DNA of 64,000 nucleotides from Fimenecus sp045545735 (GTDB lineage Bacteria; Bacillota; Clostridia; Oscillospirales; Acutalibacteraceae), in contig JAZQBM010000008.1 of assembly GCA_045545735.1 (NCBI GenBank), forward strand, positions 62,001-126,000, written 5' to 3'. The notes under the pieces were generated by a model. The model did not search any database and was not told the DNA's origin. It saw nothing but the letters and a program-made list of their open reading frames with translations. The translations under genes and the position numbers were made by a program. This document shows, one piece after another, positions 16,822 to 25,152 of this stretch. Numbering within the stretch: position 1 is the first letter of the stretch; each line of letters begins with the position of its first letter.

Positions 16822-17838
16822 ATGGAAAAATTAAAGAAAATATTACCTGTTCTCGCGATAATTATTGTTATATCAATTTTTGCGGTTTCGCTTTTTGGCG
16901 GAAAAACAGAAAAAGCAACTGCAAGTGGATTTGCAATGGGCAGTCCCGTAAATGTGACAATTTACGACGTGGAAAACGGTGAGGATTATTGTGACCTTGC
17001 AATTGAAAGAATTAAATATGTTGATGAGAATTTTCTTTCTCATACAATTTCAACTTCTGCCGTTTACAAACTCAATAATGGTGAAACAGTTGAAAATATA
17101 TGGTTTGCAAATTATCTTGAAGATTGTATCGAACTGAAAAAAGATTTTGGCAGTTTCACTCTTTTCAGCGGTGAATTTAAGGATTTGTGGAAGATTGAAG
17201 ATGGCGGATATGTTCCTACAAGTGATGAACTTGCAAAGGTCCTTGGAAATCACAAAAACGCAAAATTATATTTTGAAGATGACCTTGTTTGCATTGATAA
17301 CGGCAAACTTGATTTAGGTGCTTTGGGTAAAGGTACTGCTTGCGACGAGGCAATCGGTGTGTTTCGTGAAATCGGCATACAGAATGGACTTGTTACAGTT
17401 GGTGGAACGGTGGGAATGATTGGTTCGCCCGACGGCAAAGGCGGATTTTCCATTGGTGTCCGCAATCCATTCGGTAATCAAAACGAATACTTCGCAGTTT
17501 TGAATGTTACTGATTGTTTCATTTCAACTTCAGGGGATTATGAAAAATATTTTGAGCGTGACGGTATTCGTTATTCACACATTTTTGATGCAAAAACCGG
17601 AAAGCCCGTTCAAAATGACTTATCATCTGTAACTGTTGTTGCAGATAGCGGAATGTTAAGCGATTTCTTATCAACTGTTATCTATATTGAGGGTGCAGAA
17701 AAGGGCATTGAAATAGCAAAAAAATTTAATGCACAGATAATAATTGTTAAGAAAGACAAAACTGTTCTTGTTTCAAAAGAAATAAAAGATAAATTGACAG
17801 TTAAAGATGAAAACTTTTTAGTTTCGGTGATTGAATGA
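16822..17838 (+). CDS. apbE: ApbE-like FAD:protein FMN transferase
   Basis: This 338-residue protein has one N-terminal membrane anchor (LPVLAIIIVISIFAVSLFGG) and an extracytoplasmic ApbE domain. ApbE enzymes transfer FMN from FAD to a threonine of target proteins. Family motifs include GFAMGSPVNVTIYD near the start, LDLGALGKGTACDEA (flavin loop) and later ISTSGDYEKYFERDG and YSHIFDAKTGKPV. It is the first gene of the rnf operon, and its natural substrates RnfG and RnfD are encoded downstream. The start at 16822 follows GGCGGTGAG; an earlier in-frame ATG has no site. Its end overlaps the next gene by four bases. Confidence 0.9.
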   Translation: MEKLKKILPVLAIIIVISIFAVSLFGGKTEKATASGFAMGSPVNVTIYDVENGEDYCDLAIERIKYVDENFLSHTISTSAVYKLNNGETVENIWFANYLEDCIELKKDFGSFTLFSGEFKDLWKIEDGGYVPTSDELAKVLGNHKNAKLYFEDDLVCIDNGKLDLGALGKGTACDEAIGVFREIGIQNGLVTVGGTVGMIGSPDGKGGFSIGVRNPFGNQNEYFAVLNVTDCFISTSGDYEKYFERDGIRYSHIFDAKTGKPVQNDLSSVTVVADSGMLSDFLSTVIYIEGAEKGIEIAKKFNAQIIIVKKDKTVLVSKEIKDKLTVKDENFLVSVIE

Positions 17839-18197
17839 AAAAACTTATAACTAAAAAAGATTTTATATTGCTCATAATTGTTCTTGTTGTTGGTATTGTA
17901 GGAATTATTATTACAAATTCAGCGGACAAGGGTACAACTGCAACAATTAAAGTTGATGGCGAAGTGGTTGAGGTTGTTTCGCTTGACAGTGAAAATCGCA
18001 CTTTCTCATACAATGATGTTATGATTTGCCTTGATGATGGCGAAATGTTTGTTAAAGCAAGCAAATGTGCAGACAAGGTGTGCCTGAGAAGCGGTAAAAT
18101 TTCAAAAGCAGGTGAGGGCATAATCTGTGCCCCGAATAGAGTTTCAATAGAAATTGACGGCGAGAATAATAGCTTGCCCGACGCAATGACGGGGTGA
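17835..18197 (+). CDS. NusG domain II-type anchored protein
   Basis: This 120-residue protein has one N-terminal membrane helix (FILLIIVLVVGIVGIIIT) followed by a small beta-rich domain of about 85 residues that resembles NusG_II proteins. Such proteins often neighbour ApbE, Rnf or Gx-transporter genes in clostridia, and their biochemical role is unknown. Three cysteines (MICLDD, KCADKVCLRSG) lie outside the membrane, and a fourth (GIICAPN) follows, which suggests a redox or metal role. It overlaps apbE by four bases (ATGA) and ends five bases before the next gene. Confidence 0.75.
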   Translation: MKKLITKKDFILLIIVLVVGIVGIIITNSADKGTTATIKVDGEVVEVVSLDSENRTFSYNDVMICLDDGEMFVKASKCADKVCLRSGKISKAGEGIICAPNRVSIEIDGENNSLPDAMTG

Positions 18198-18201
18198 GCG
18201 T

Positions 18202-18723
18202 ATGAGAAGCGAAAAGATTAAAAGAATAACTTTCACGGCACTTATGACCGCCTTTGCAGTTGTGCTGTCATTTGTTGAAAGTCTTTTGCCTACTGCATAT
18301 TTTATGCCACCAGGCAGTAAACTTGGACTTTCAAACATACCTGTAATGTTTTCGGCATCAAAACTAAGTGTTGCGGAAACAATGTTTATAGTTTTTGCAA
18401 AATCAATTTTTGTGTTTATTACACGCGGTGCAACGGCATTTTTTATGAGCCTTGCAGGCGGAATACTAAGTGCGTTGTGTATGCTTGTTTTATTGCGAAA
18501 AACAACGGGTTTCGGATATGTAGGAATTGGTATTCTGTCAGCAATTTGTCATAACATAGGGCAGTTGGCAGTATCTTTTTTCTTGGTGCAAAGCAGTGCT
18601 ATTGTAGGTTATGCACCTATAATGCTCATAGCATCAATAGTTACGGGTTTTTTAACAGGTACATTATTACGGTTAGTAATGCCGTATTTTTCTAAATTAG
18701 TTTCATTTAAGGAGATGGGATAG
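18202..18723 (+). CDS. Gx transporter family protein (Hpre_diP_synt_I-like)
   Basis: This 173-residue membrane protein has about five helices and begins with ITFTALMTAFAVVLSFVESLLP, then YFMPPGSKLGLSNIPVMF. That matches the family named after heptaprenyl diphosphate synthase component I, now called Gx transporters and thought to be substrate-binding components of membrane transport. In clostridia it is found with Rnf and ApbE and may supply flavin or another cofactor to the outside; that role is an inference. Its stop TAG (18721-18723) overlaps the first base of the rnfC GTG start. Confidence 0.75.
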   Translation: MRSEKIKRITFTALMTAFAVVLSFVESLLPTAYFMPPGSKLGLSNIPVMFSASKLSVAETMFIVFAKSIFVFITRGATAFFMSLAGGILSALCMLVLLRKTTGFGYVGIGILSAICHNIGQLAVSFFLVQSSAIVGYAPIMLIASIVTGFLTGTLLRLVMPYFSKLVSFKEMG

Positions 18724-20075
18724 TGAGACCTTTAAAGATTAAAGTTGAGGGATTACTTAAAGCGGTCAAAAAAGGTCGTGGCGGTGTAAGTATTGCTCAT
18801 CACAAAAACACTGCGGGAATGCGTGTTATCAGAATTCCAACACCACCTTATGTTGTGATTTCTATGACTCAAGGTATAGGTGCACCTTGCACACCAACGG
18901 TTAGCGTGGGGGATTACGTTAAACTTGGTCAGCTTATAGGTGATAGTGATGCTTATATCAGTGCACCGATTTATGCTTCAATTTCAGGTACTGTTACTGA
19001 AATCAAGGACATTAAGCTTTCAACAGGGGTTACATCTAAAGCGGTTGTAATTGAAAGTGACGGGCTTATGGCACCTGATGAATTTACACCACCTGTGGTA
19101 ACTGATGCAAAAAGTCTTGTTGATGCCGTTCGCAAATCAGGACTTGTAGGTCTTGGCGGTGCAGGATTTCCTGCTCACGTAAAACTTAATCTTCCGCAGG
19201 AGGCTAAAATTGATACCCTTATTATCAACGCTGCCGAATGTGAACCGTATATTACAGTTGACTACCGTGAATGTGTAGAAAACAGCGTTAATATTATGCG
19301 TGGCGTTAATGCGGTCAGCAAATATCTTCATATTGATAATGTTATTATTGCCGTTGAAGATAACAAACCGATAGCACTTCAAATTCTTAAGGAAATTGCT
19401 GACAGTGCCGTTGAGTGTGATAAAGTTAAAGTTATGGCTCTTAAATCACGTTATCCGCAAGGTGCTGAAAAGATGATTATTCAGTCTGCAACAGGCAGAA
19501 AAATGCCACCGGGCAAGTTGCCGTCAGACGTTGGTTGCGTTGTAATGAACGTTGCAAGTATTGCCTTTATAGGTCGTTATGTTGCAACAGGTAAGCCACT
19601 TGTAAGCAGAAGTATGACTATTGACGGTTCTGCAATCAAAACACCTAAAAATGTTCGTGTGCCAATCGGTACAATGATGGATTACATAGTTGATTATTGT
19701 GGCGGATTCGTGGAAGAACCTGAAAAAATTGTTTGCGGTGGTCCAATGATGGGTGCGGCAATTACAAATATCAATTACCCTGTACTTAAAGGCAATAACG
19801 CGTTGCTTGCATTTAAAAAGGGTGACTTGAGTATTAAAAAGGAAACAGATTGTATTCGTTGCGGTCGTTGTGCGGCGGCTTGTCCGTTAAATCTTGTTCC
19901 TACTAACATTGAAAAGTTCACTAAAATTGGTGATATTGAAAAACTTAAACATTCAGGTGCTATGGTGTGTATGGAATGTGGGTCTTGTGCATACTCTTGC
20001 CCTGCAGGTAAGCCTTTAGTTCAGCATATGCGACTTGCAAAGGCTACAATTCGAGAGAAGGAGGCGAAGAAATGA
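18723..20075 (+). CDS. rnfC: Ion-translocating oxidoreductase subunit RnfC
   Basis: RnfC is the peripheral NADH-binding subunit of the Rnf complex, which couples reduced ferredoxin oxidation to NAD reduction and pumps Na+ or H+. This 450-residue copy has an N-terminal barrel-like domain and a NADH/FMN domain with GLGGAGFPAHVKL and NAAECEPYI. The C-terminus has two [4Fe-4S] motifs (CIRCGRCAAACP and CMECGSCAYSCP). It starts with GTG at 18723, eight to ten bases after AAGGAG. It overlaps rnfD by four bases. Confidence 0.95.
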   Translation: MRPLKIKVEGLLKAVKKGRGGVSIAHHKNTAGMRVIRIPTPPYVVISMTQGIGAPCTPTVSVGDYVKLGQLIGDSDAYISAPIYASISGTVTEIKDIKLSTGVTSKAVVIESDGLMAPDEFTPPVVTDAKSLVDAVRKSGLVGLGGAGFPAHVKLNLPQEAKIDTLIINAAECEPYITVDYRECVENSVNIMRGVNAVSKYLHIDNVIIAVEDNKPIALQILKEIADSAVECDKVKVMALKSRYPQGAEKMIIQSATGRKMPPGKLPSDVGCVVMNVASIAFIGRYVATGKPLVSRSMTIDGSAIKTPKNVRVPIGTMMDYIVDYCGGFVEEPEKIVCGGPMMGAAITNINYPVLKGNNALLAFKKGDLSIKKETDCIRCGRCAAACPLNLVPTNIEKFTKIGDIEKLKHSGAMVCMECGSCAYSCPAGKPLVQHMRLAKATIREKEAKK

Positions 20076-21088
20076 GTGAAATAACAAAAAAACTTGTTGT
20101 AAGTGCATCACCGCACTTCCGTGCAAAAGATACTACAACAAGAATTATGCTTGACGTTATAATCGGAATGCTTCCTGCTCTTGTAGCATCTGTAATTCTT
20201 TTCGGAGTACGTTCACTTGTTCTAACTGTCGTTTCGGTTGTGGCTTGCGTGGTGTTTGAATACCTTGCAAGAAAAGTTATGAAAAGACATAACACAATAG
20301 GCGATTTAAGTGCAGTTGTAACAGGTATGCTTTTAGCATTCAATCTTCCTTCAACAATGCCACTTTGGATGGTGATTATCGGTGCGTTTGTAGCAATCGT
20401 AATTGCAAAGCAGTTTTTTGGTGGTATCGGCAATAACTTTGTAAACCCTGCACTTATCGGACGAATTGTTCTTATGGCTTCTTACCCTACACAAATCGGC
20501 AATTTTGAAGCTCCATTTGCATATAAAACTGTTGATGCAGTAACTACTGCAACTCCGCTTGCTCAGATGACAGGCGTTTATTCATCAGAAAACTTGGGAA
20601 CAGCACTTGACACAGCAGGACTTCCGTCACTTCTTGATATGTTCCTTGGTGTCAAAGGTGGTTGCCTTGGTGAAGTTTGTGTGCTTGCACTTCTTATTGG
20701 ATTTGTTTATCTTGTAATCCGTAAGGTAATTTCTCCTGTAATCCCACTTGTATATATGGGAACAGTTGCAGTTGCAATGCTTATAGCAGGTAAAGGCAAT
20801 TTTGAGTTTGTTGCATATCAGCTTATGGCAGGCGGTCTTGTGCTTGGTGCAGTATTTATGGCTACTGACTACACAACATCTCCTGTATCATTCAAAGGTA
20901 AAATTATTTATGCAATCGGTTGCGGACTTATCACTTCATTAATCCGTATTTTCGGTTCATTACCTGAAGGCGTTTCTTTCTCAATCATTATTATGAATAT
21001 TCTTGTTCCTCATATTGAACATCTCACAACAGCAAGACCATTTGGTGAGATTAAGGAAAAAAAGAATAAGAAGGAGGCGGCAAAATGA
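20072..21088 (+). CDS. rnfD: Ion-translocating oxidoreductase subunit RnfD
   Basis: RnfD is a membrane subunit with covalently bound FMN that forms part of the ion path. This 338-residue protein has about nine to ten helices, with GGIGNNFVNPALIGR and a loop AVTTATPL at residues 156-163. In that loop Thr161 is the probable flavinylation site, by analogy with the ATPL motif of other RnfD and NqrB proteins. The upstream apbE product is the likely transferase. The C-terminus is Lys-rich and cytoplasmic. ATGA overlaps join it to rnfC and rnfG. Confidence 0.95.
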   Translation: MSEITKKLVVSASPHFRAKDTTTRIMLDVIIGMLPALVASVILFGVRSLVLTVVSVVACVVFEYLARKVMKRHNTIGDLSAVVTGMLLAFNLPSTMPLWMVIIGAFVAIVIAKQFFGGIGNNFVNPALIGRIVLMASYPTQIGNFEAPFAYKTVDAVTTATPLAQMTGVYSSENLGTALDTAGLPSLLDMFLGVKGGCLGEVCVLALLIGFVYLVIRKVISPVIPLVYMGTVAVAMLIAGKGNFEFVAYQLMAGGLVLGAVFMATDYTTSPVSFKGKIIYAIGCGLITSLIRIFGSLPEGVSFSIIIMNILVPHIEHLTTARPFGEIKEKKNKKEAAK

Positions 21089-21657
21089 AGAAGTTCGATA
21101 TAAAAGAAGTTCTCGTTCCAACTATTTCTCTCTTTCTTATTTGCACAGTTGTAACACTCTTACTTGCAGTTACAAACTCAGTTACTGCACCAAAAATTGA
21201 GCAATTACAAATTGAAACTGCCAACAAAACAAAAGCCGCAGTGCTTTCAGTAGCTGAAAGTTTTTCAGATGAAAAAACAGTAGAGCATAACGGTGCAAGT
21301 TATACATATTATGAGGGCTACGACGCTGAAAATAATATTGCAGGCTATGTGTTTACAACATCTGCTAAAGGTTACGGCGGAGATATTATAACTATGGTTG
21401 GTATTAAAGCTGACGGTACAGTTGCAGGAATGGATTTCCTTTCAATTTCAGAAACCGCAGGCCTTGGTATGAATGCAGATAGTGATGATTTTAAATCACA
21501 GTTTATAGGTAAAAGCGGTGTAATCGGAGTAAACAAAAACACATCAACCGAAACCGAAATTCAGGCACTTTCAGGTGCTACAATTACATCAAAGGCGGTT
21601 ACAGAAGCCGTTAATATTGCATTAGAGCTTTTTGAGGAGGTGGGTAAGAATGGCTGA
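21085..21657 (+). CDS. rnfG: Ion-translocating oxidoreductase subunit RnfG
   Basis: RnfG carries an extracytoplasmic FMN-binding domain held by one N-terminal helix (TISLFLICTVVTLLLAVT). In the 190-residue protein the motif SGAT at residues 163-166 is the classic ApbE target, with FMN linked to Thr166. The domain also shows GYGGDIITMVGIKADG and ISETAGLGMNA, typical of FMN_bind domains. The last eight bases overlap rnfE. The protein is shorter than many RnfG but has the full domain. Confidence 0.95.
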   Translation: MKKFDIKEVLVPTISLFLICTVVTLLLAVTNSVTAPKIEQLQIETANKTKAAVLSVAESFSDEKTVEHNGASYTYYEGYDAENNIAGYVFTTSAKGYGGDIITMVGIKADGTVAGMDFLSISETAGLGMNADSDDFKSQFIGKSGVIGVNKNTSTETEIQALSGATITSKAVTEAVNIALELFEEVGKNG

Positions 21658-22351
21658 GAAAAAATCTCTCGCACAGGAATTTTCTAAAGGTCTTATTAAA
21701 GAAAATCCCGTTTTAAGACTTGTTCTTGGTACTTGCCCTACTCTTGCTGTTTCAACATCGGTTGAAAGTGCAATCGGTATGGGACTAGCCGCAACAATCG
21801 TTCTTGTTTGCTCAAATATTGTTATTTCAGCAATGAGAAAGGTCATTCCGTCAAAAGTTCGTATTCCTGCGTATATTGTTATAATTGCAGGCTTTGTTAC
21901 CTTGGTTCAGATGCTCGTTAAAGCATTCTTACCACAAATTGACGAAATGCTTGGTGTTTACTTGCCACTTATCGTTGTAAACTGTATTATTTTAGGTCGT
22001 GCTGAAGCATTTGCAAGTAAAAATACAGTTCTCTATTCAGCGGTTGACGGCGTTGGTATGGGTGTTGGCTTTACTGCAGCACTTTTACTTATGGGAGGTA
22101 TCCGTGAACTTCTCGGTGCTGGCTCAATTGCTGGATTCACAGTATTCCCTGAAACAATCCCACCAATGACAATTTTTGTATTAGCACCCGGCGGATTTTT
22201 CGTGTTCGGTATTTTAATTGCTCTTGCTAACAAGGTTGCAGAGCGTAACGGCAAGCCTAAAGCAGAACTTAAAGGTTGTTCCGCTTGTCCAATGGCGTCA
22301 ACTTGTTCGCTTGTTGGCTCGAAAGATGCATGTAAGGAGGAAGCAAAATGA
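21650..22351 (+). CDS. rnfE: Ion-translocating oxidoreductase subunit RnfE
   Basis: RnfE is a polytopic subunit; with RnfA it is thought to form the membrane core that carries an iron-sulfur centre. This 233-residue copy has about six helices and the family patterns NPVLRLVLGTCPTLAVSTS and SKVRIPAYIVIIAGFV. The C-terminal tail is unusual: after KLKG-like residues it contains four Cys (CSACPMASTC, DAC) within about 25 residues, which could bind metal or form a disulfide. I start at ATG 21650 behind GAGGAGG, overlapping rnfG by eight bases. A four-base overlap links it to rnfA. Confidence 0.92.
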   Translation: MAEKKSLAQEFSKGLIKENPVLRLVLGTCPTLAVSTSVESAIGMGLAATIVLVCSNIVISAMRKVIPSKVRIPAYIVIIAGFVTLVQMLVKAFLPQIDEMLGVYLPLIVVNCIILGRAEAFASKNTVLYSAVDGVGMGVGFTAALLLMGGIRELLGAGSIAGFTVFPETIPPMTIFVLAPGGFFVFGILIALANKVAERNGKPKAELKGCSACPMASTCSLVGSKDACKEEAK

Positions 22352-22938
22352 TTAAAGTATTTTTAGCAATTCTTCTTACGGGAATTTTAACTGATAACTA
22401 TATTCTCTCGAAATTTTTGGGTATCTGTCCGTTCTTGGGAGTTTCTAAAAAAGTGAATACTGCGGTAGGTATGAGTGCGGCGGTTATCTTCGTTATGGTG
22501 CTCGCAACTGCTGTTACATACCCGATTAACACATTACTTGTGAATAATGATATGGAATATTTGCAGACAATCGTATTTATTCTTGTAATTGCTGCTCTTG
22601 TTCAGCTTGTTGAAATCATTCTTAAAAAGTATATGGTTTCACTTTATAACGCGTTGGGAATTTATCTCCCGCTTATTACAACAAACTGTGCTGTTTTAGG
22701 TGTTGTTCTTCTTAACATTGAAGAAGGCTACACATTCGGTGAATCAATCGTTTCATCGCTCGGTGCAGGTCTTGGATTTATGGTGGCTATGATTATGTTC
22801 GCAGGTGTCCGTGAAAGACTTGAGGGTGCTGATATTCCTAAAAGTTTACAGGGACTCCCGATAACACTTGTTTCAGCATCTCTTGTTTCAATGTCTTTCT
22901 TAGGCTTTACGGGACTTGTTGAAGGCATTTTCGGTTAA
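22348..22938 (+). CDS. rnfA: Ion-translocating oxidoreductase subunit RnfA
   Basis: RnfA (196 residues) is a six-helix inner-membrane subunit related to RnfE and NqrE. The repeated signature DNYILSKFLGICPFLGVSKK near the N-terminus and YNALGIYLPLITTNCAVLG in the middle contain the conserved Cys residues (in GICP and TNCA) that bind a [2Fe-2S] centre between RnfA and RnfE. Start ATG 22348 overlaps rnfE by four bases, and TAA is 13 bases before rnfB. Confidence 0.95.
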   Translation: MIKVFLAILLTGILTDNYILSKFLGICPFLGVSKKVNTAVGMSAAVIFVMVLATAVTYPINTLLVNNDMEYLQTIVFILVIAALVQLVEIILKKYMVSLYNALGIYLPLITTNCAVLGVVLLNIEEGYTFGESIVSSLGAGLGFMVAMIMFAGVRERLEGADIPKSLQGLPITLVSASLVSMSFLGFTGLVEGIFG

Positions 22939-22951
22939 GGAGGGGACAGAG

Positions 22952-23758
22952 ATGGATATTTTAACTGCTGTAATTATTGTAGCTGTAATCGGTCTTGTTC
23001 TCGGACTTGGACTTGCCGTTGCATCAATCGTCTTTGCAGTTCCGAAAGATGAAAAAGCAGAGGCAATCCGTGAGTGCCTTCCCGGTGCTAACTGTGGTGC
23101 TTGTGGATTTTCAGGCTGTGACGGTTATGCTAATGCGTTGGCTAAAGGTGAAACTGAAAATACTGCCCTATGTTCACCCGGCGGAAACGCGGTTTCAGTT
23201 GAAATTGCAGGACTTCTCGGCGTTGAGGCAGGCGAGGTTATGCCTGAGGCTGCTGTTGTGCTTTGCATGGGACATAACGGAAACGCAAAACTTAAATATG
23301 AATATCAAGGCGTTGAAAGTTGCCGAATGGCATCACAACTTTATAGTGGTCCTAAGGAATGTGTTTACGGTTGCTTGGGCCTTGGTGACTGTGTTAAGGC
23401 TTGTCCGTATGAGGCAATACATATTTGCGACGGTGTTGCAAGAATTAACCCCGTTCAGTGCCGTGCTTGTAAAATGTGCGTGAATACTTGCCCTAAAGGT
23501 CTTATTGAAATGATGCCTTTACACCGTATTACTGCGGCTGTGCTTTGCAAAAATCACGATAAGGGTGCAATTACCCGTAAGGAATGCACATCTGGTTGTA
23601 TCGGTTGTATGAAGTGCGTTAAGGCTTGCGAATACGATGCTGTTAAGGTTGAAAACTTTGTAGCACACGTTGATTATCAAAAGTGCATTGGTTGTGGCGA
23701 GTGCCATAAGGTCTGCCCTGTTGGTGTAATCGACCTTGTCGACATGAAAAAAGTTTAA
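22952..23758 (+). CDS. rnfB: Ion-translocating oxidoreductase subunit RnfB
   Basis: RnfB accepts electrons from ferredoxin. This 268-residue protein has an N-terminal helix (about 4-30). A Cys cluster follows in ANCGACGFSGCDGYA with a fourth Cys in LCSPGG, and then four ferredoxin-like motifs: CVYGCLGLGDCVKACP, CRACKMCVNTCP, CTSGCIGCMKCVKAC and CIGCGECHKVCP. That would make five [4Fe-4S] clusters, in keeping with long clostridial RnfB. The start at 22952 follows AAGGAGGGG; an earlier ATG lies inside rnfA. An inverted-repeat element begins two bases after its stop. Confidence 0.95.
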   Translation: MDILTAVIIVAVIGLVLGLGLAVASIVFAVPKDEKAEAIRECLPGANCGACGFSGCDGYANALAKGETENTALCSPGGNAVSVEIAGLLGVEAGEVMPEAAVVLCMGHNGNAKLKYEYQGVESCRMASQLYSGPKECVYGCLGLGDCVKACPYEAIHICDGVARINPVQCRACKMCVNTCPKGLIEMMPLHRITAAVLCKNHDKGAITRKECTSGCIGCMKCVKACEYDAVKVENFVAHVDYQKCIGCGECHKVCPVGVIDLVDMKKV

Positions 23759-23759
23759 T

Positions 23760-23891
23760 AGAACTGCCTCACTAAGTGCAGACCAAAATATAAAATACAT
23801 TTTATATTTTTAAGCGTTTTTCAATGCTCGGAGTATAAAGCATACGCCGTCGCACCGAAAAACGCTTTCTGCATCTTATTGAGACAGTTCT
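23760..23891. repeat. Inverted-repeat element abutting the rnfB stop
   Basis: AGAACTG.CTCA.TAAG at the left end (23760-) is matched by its reverse complement at the right end (to 23891), including TGCAGA/TCTGCA. Nested inside are an AAATATAAAATACATTTTATATTT palindrome-like hairpin (about 23787-23810) and AAGCGTTTTTC/GAAAAACGCTT. There is no open frame. It resembles a miniature element of 132 bp and may end the rnf transcript. Confidence 0.7.
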
Positions 23892-23931
23892 GGATTTTGT
23901 TATACAAATTATGAATATCAAAATAAAACAA

Positions 23932-23973
23932 AAAAAGACGACCGTCCGTGTATCGTGGACAGTCGTCTTTTTA
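23932..23973 (+). terminator. Strong intrinsic terminator downstream of rnf operon
   Basis: AAAAAGACGAC.GTCC pairs with GGAC.GTCGTCTTTTT around a 9-base loop, and T's follow. The A-run on the other side makes it likely to work on both strands. Confidence 0.9.
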
Positions 23974-24027
23974 TATATGAGAAAAATTATTATGAACTGA
24001 TTTGTGACTTGATTTTCAAGTCAGTAT

Positions 24028-24130
24028 ATAAAAAATTTCTGTACGGTGGGAAATAGGGATTGGTGTTATACTTTATGAAAAAGGAAAGGGAAAATTTGTT
24101 GGGGATTGGAAAACCCACCGCACAGAAATT
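24028..24130 (-). terminator. Large stem-loop with poly-T, probable terminator of the small minus-strand gene
   Basis: AATTTCTGT.CGGTGGG (24034-24050) and CCCACCG.ACAGAAATT (24114-24130) form a 17-base stem with one mismatch around a 63-base loop. On the minus strand six T's follow directly. In the loop GGGATTGG occurs twice (plus strand). It could be a terminator of the gene at 24163-24273, a folded small RNA or a miniature repeat. The loop has a 19-codon plus-strand frame, which I do not call. Confidence 0.55.
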
Positions 24131-24162
24131 GTAAACAAACTAAAGGAAGATTTTGTTCAGCT

Positions 24163-24273
24163 TTATGCTGCGAAGCTCATTAACTGAACAACTTTGAGCA
24201 AAGACTTGAATGTGATGCGTTCTGCAACTAATTCCTGAGCAAGTCTCATACGCTCTTGTTCGGCATTAAACAC
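24163..24273 (-). CDS. Small protein of unknown function (36 residues)
   Basis: The sequence reads MFNAEQERMRLAQELVAER followed by ITFKSLLKVVQLMSFAA, starting with GTG at 24273 and ending with TAA at 24163. A strong AAGGAGG lies 10 bases before the start, and a good minus-strand promoter lies about 28 bases before that. The first half is charged and amphipathic, and the second half is more hydrophobic. I do not recognise it. The compact unit (promoter, ribosome binding site, frame, large stem-loop with poly-T) is the reason to call it a gene. It could be a signalling peptide or a small membrane-associated regulator, which is speculation. Confidence 0.55.
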   Translation of the reverse strand: MFNAEQERMRLAQELVAERITFKSLLKVVQLMSFAA

Positions 24274-24307
24274 TACTGTTCCGCCTCCTTTATTCTGTTG
24301 TGGCTAT

Positions 24308-24336
24308 ATAATAACACTAAAAAACCAAAAAGTCAA
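24308..24336 (-). promoter_or_regulatory. Promoter of the 36-residue gene
   Basis: On the minus strand TTGACT (24336-24331) and TATTAT (24313-24308) are 17 bases apart. The transcript would begin near 24301. The stretch 24340-24560 is AT-rich, with TTGCACAAA (24376-) matched by TTTGTGCAA (24447-); otherwise I see nothing in it. Confidence 0.7.
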
Positions 24337-24569
24337 GTACTTTTGCACAATGAAAATATAAAATGTTTGTTAAAATTGCACAAATAAACTTTGAACGCCT
24401 ATGTTGACACTGGTGGCAAAATCAACTATTAAGCAAAGCGATTTTTGTGCAAATATTACAAATAACAATTTAAAAAATTTAACACATAAAAGTCAAAAAG
24501 AGTTAATTTATGTCTAAAAGTCCAAAAAGTTTGTGCAATTTTTTTGAAAAAATTTTAAAAAATATAAAA

Positions 24570-24598
24570 TTGACATTTAAATATATATTTGGTATATT
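24570..24598 (+). promoter_or_regulatory. Promoter of the YhcH-like gene
   Basis: TTGACA (24570-24575) and TATATT (24593-24598) with a 17-base spacer. The predicted leader is only about ten bases long and contains GGGTGA as the ribosome binding site. Confidence 0.8.
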
Positions 24599-24615
24599 GT
24601 TTTCGGGTGATATTT

Positions 24616-25062
24616 ATGATTTTTGATACATTGAACAACATTAAAAATTACAAAGGACTTGGCAGAGTTTATACTGCACTTGAATTTTTAGCAAAAACTG
24701 ACTTTACAAAAATGGATTTAGGTAGATATGAACTTGACGGCGACAACATATACTATATGGTGCAGAGTTATGATACTGACCCAAACAAAACTATTGCCGA
24801 AGCCCACAAAAAGTATATCGACATTCAGTTTATGGTTAAAGGCGAAGAATTAATTGGTGTAGCACCAATTGAATGCGAAAAAACTGAAACTGAAGCAATT
24901 CCACAAAACGACGTTTGGTTTTATGAGTGCAAAACAGAATCCATTACATTAATCGAAAATAGTTTTATGGTGCTTTATCCTAATGATTTACATTGTCCGG
25001 GTGTTGCAACAAATGGTAAATCACTTAATTGCAGAAAAGTTGTAGTAAAGGTTAAAGTTTGA
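24616..25062 (+). CDS. YhcH/YjgK/YiaL (DUF386) family protein
   Basis: This 148-residue cupin-like protein begins MIFDTLNNIKNYKGLG and has the family block EAHKKYIDIQFMVKGEE, in which the conserved His and acidic residues bind a metal. It also has LIENSFMVLYPNDLHCPG with a late His. Related proteins include the anomerase NanQ and EbgC, which act on free sugars such as sialic acid or open and mutarotate sugars. Alone, with its own promoter, it offers no substrate clue. A short gap separates it from the aspS leader. Confidence 0.85.
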   Translation: MIFDTLNNIKNYKGLGRVYTALEFLAKTDFTKMDLGRYELDGDNIYYMVQSYDTDPNKTIAEAHKKYIDIQFMVKGEELIGVAPIECEKTETEAIPQNDVWFYECKTESITLIENSFMVLYPNDLHCPGVATNGKSLNCRKVVVKVKV

Positions 25063-25152
25063 TTATAATGTAATGAATTTTTATAGATTTTTTGCATAGA
25101 ATGGTTTTGTAAAATATTGTTCAGATAAATGTTGGAAATCCGAAAAAATTTA

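Noticed and set aside
24075..24134. A 19-codon plus-strand frame inside the large stem-loop
   Set aside because: The frame is very short, lies within a long inverted repeat, and has no convincing plus-strand promoter or separate conservation evidence.
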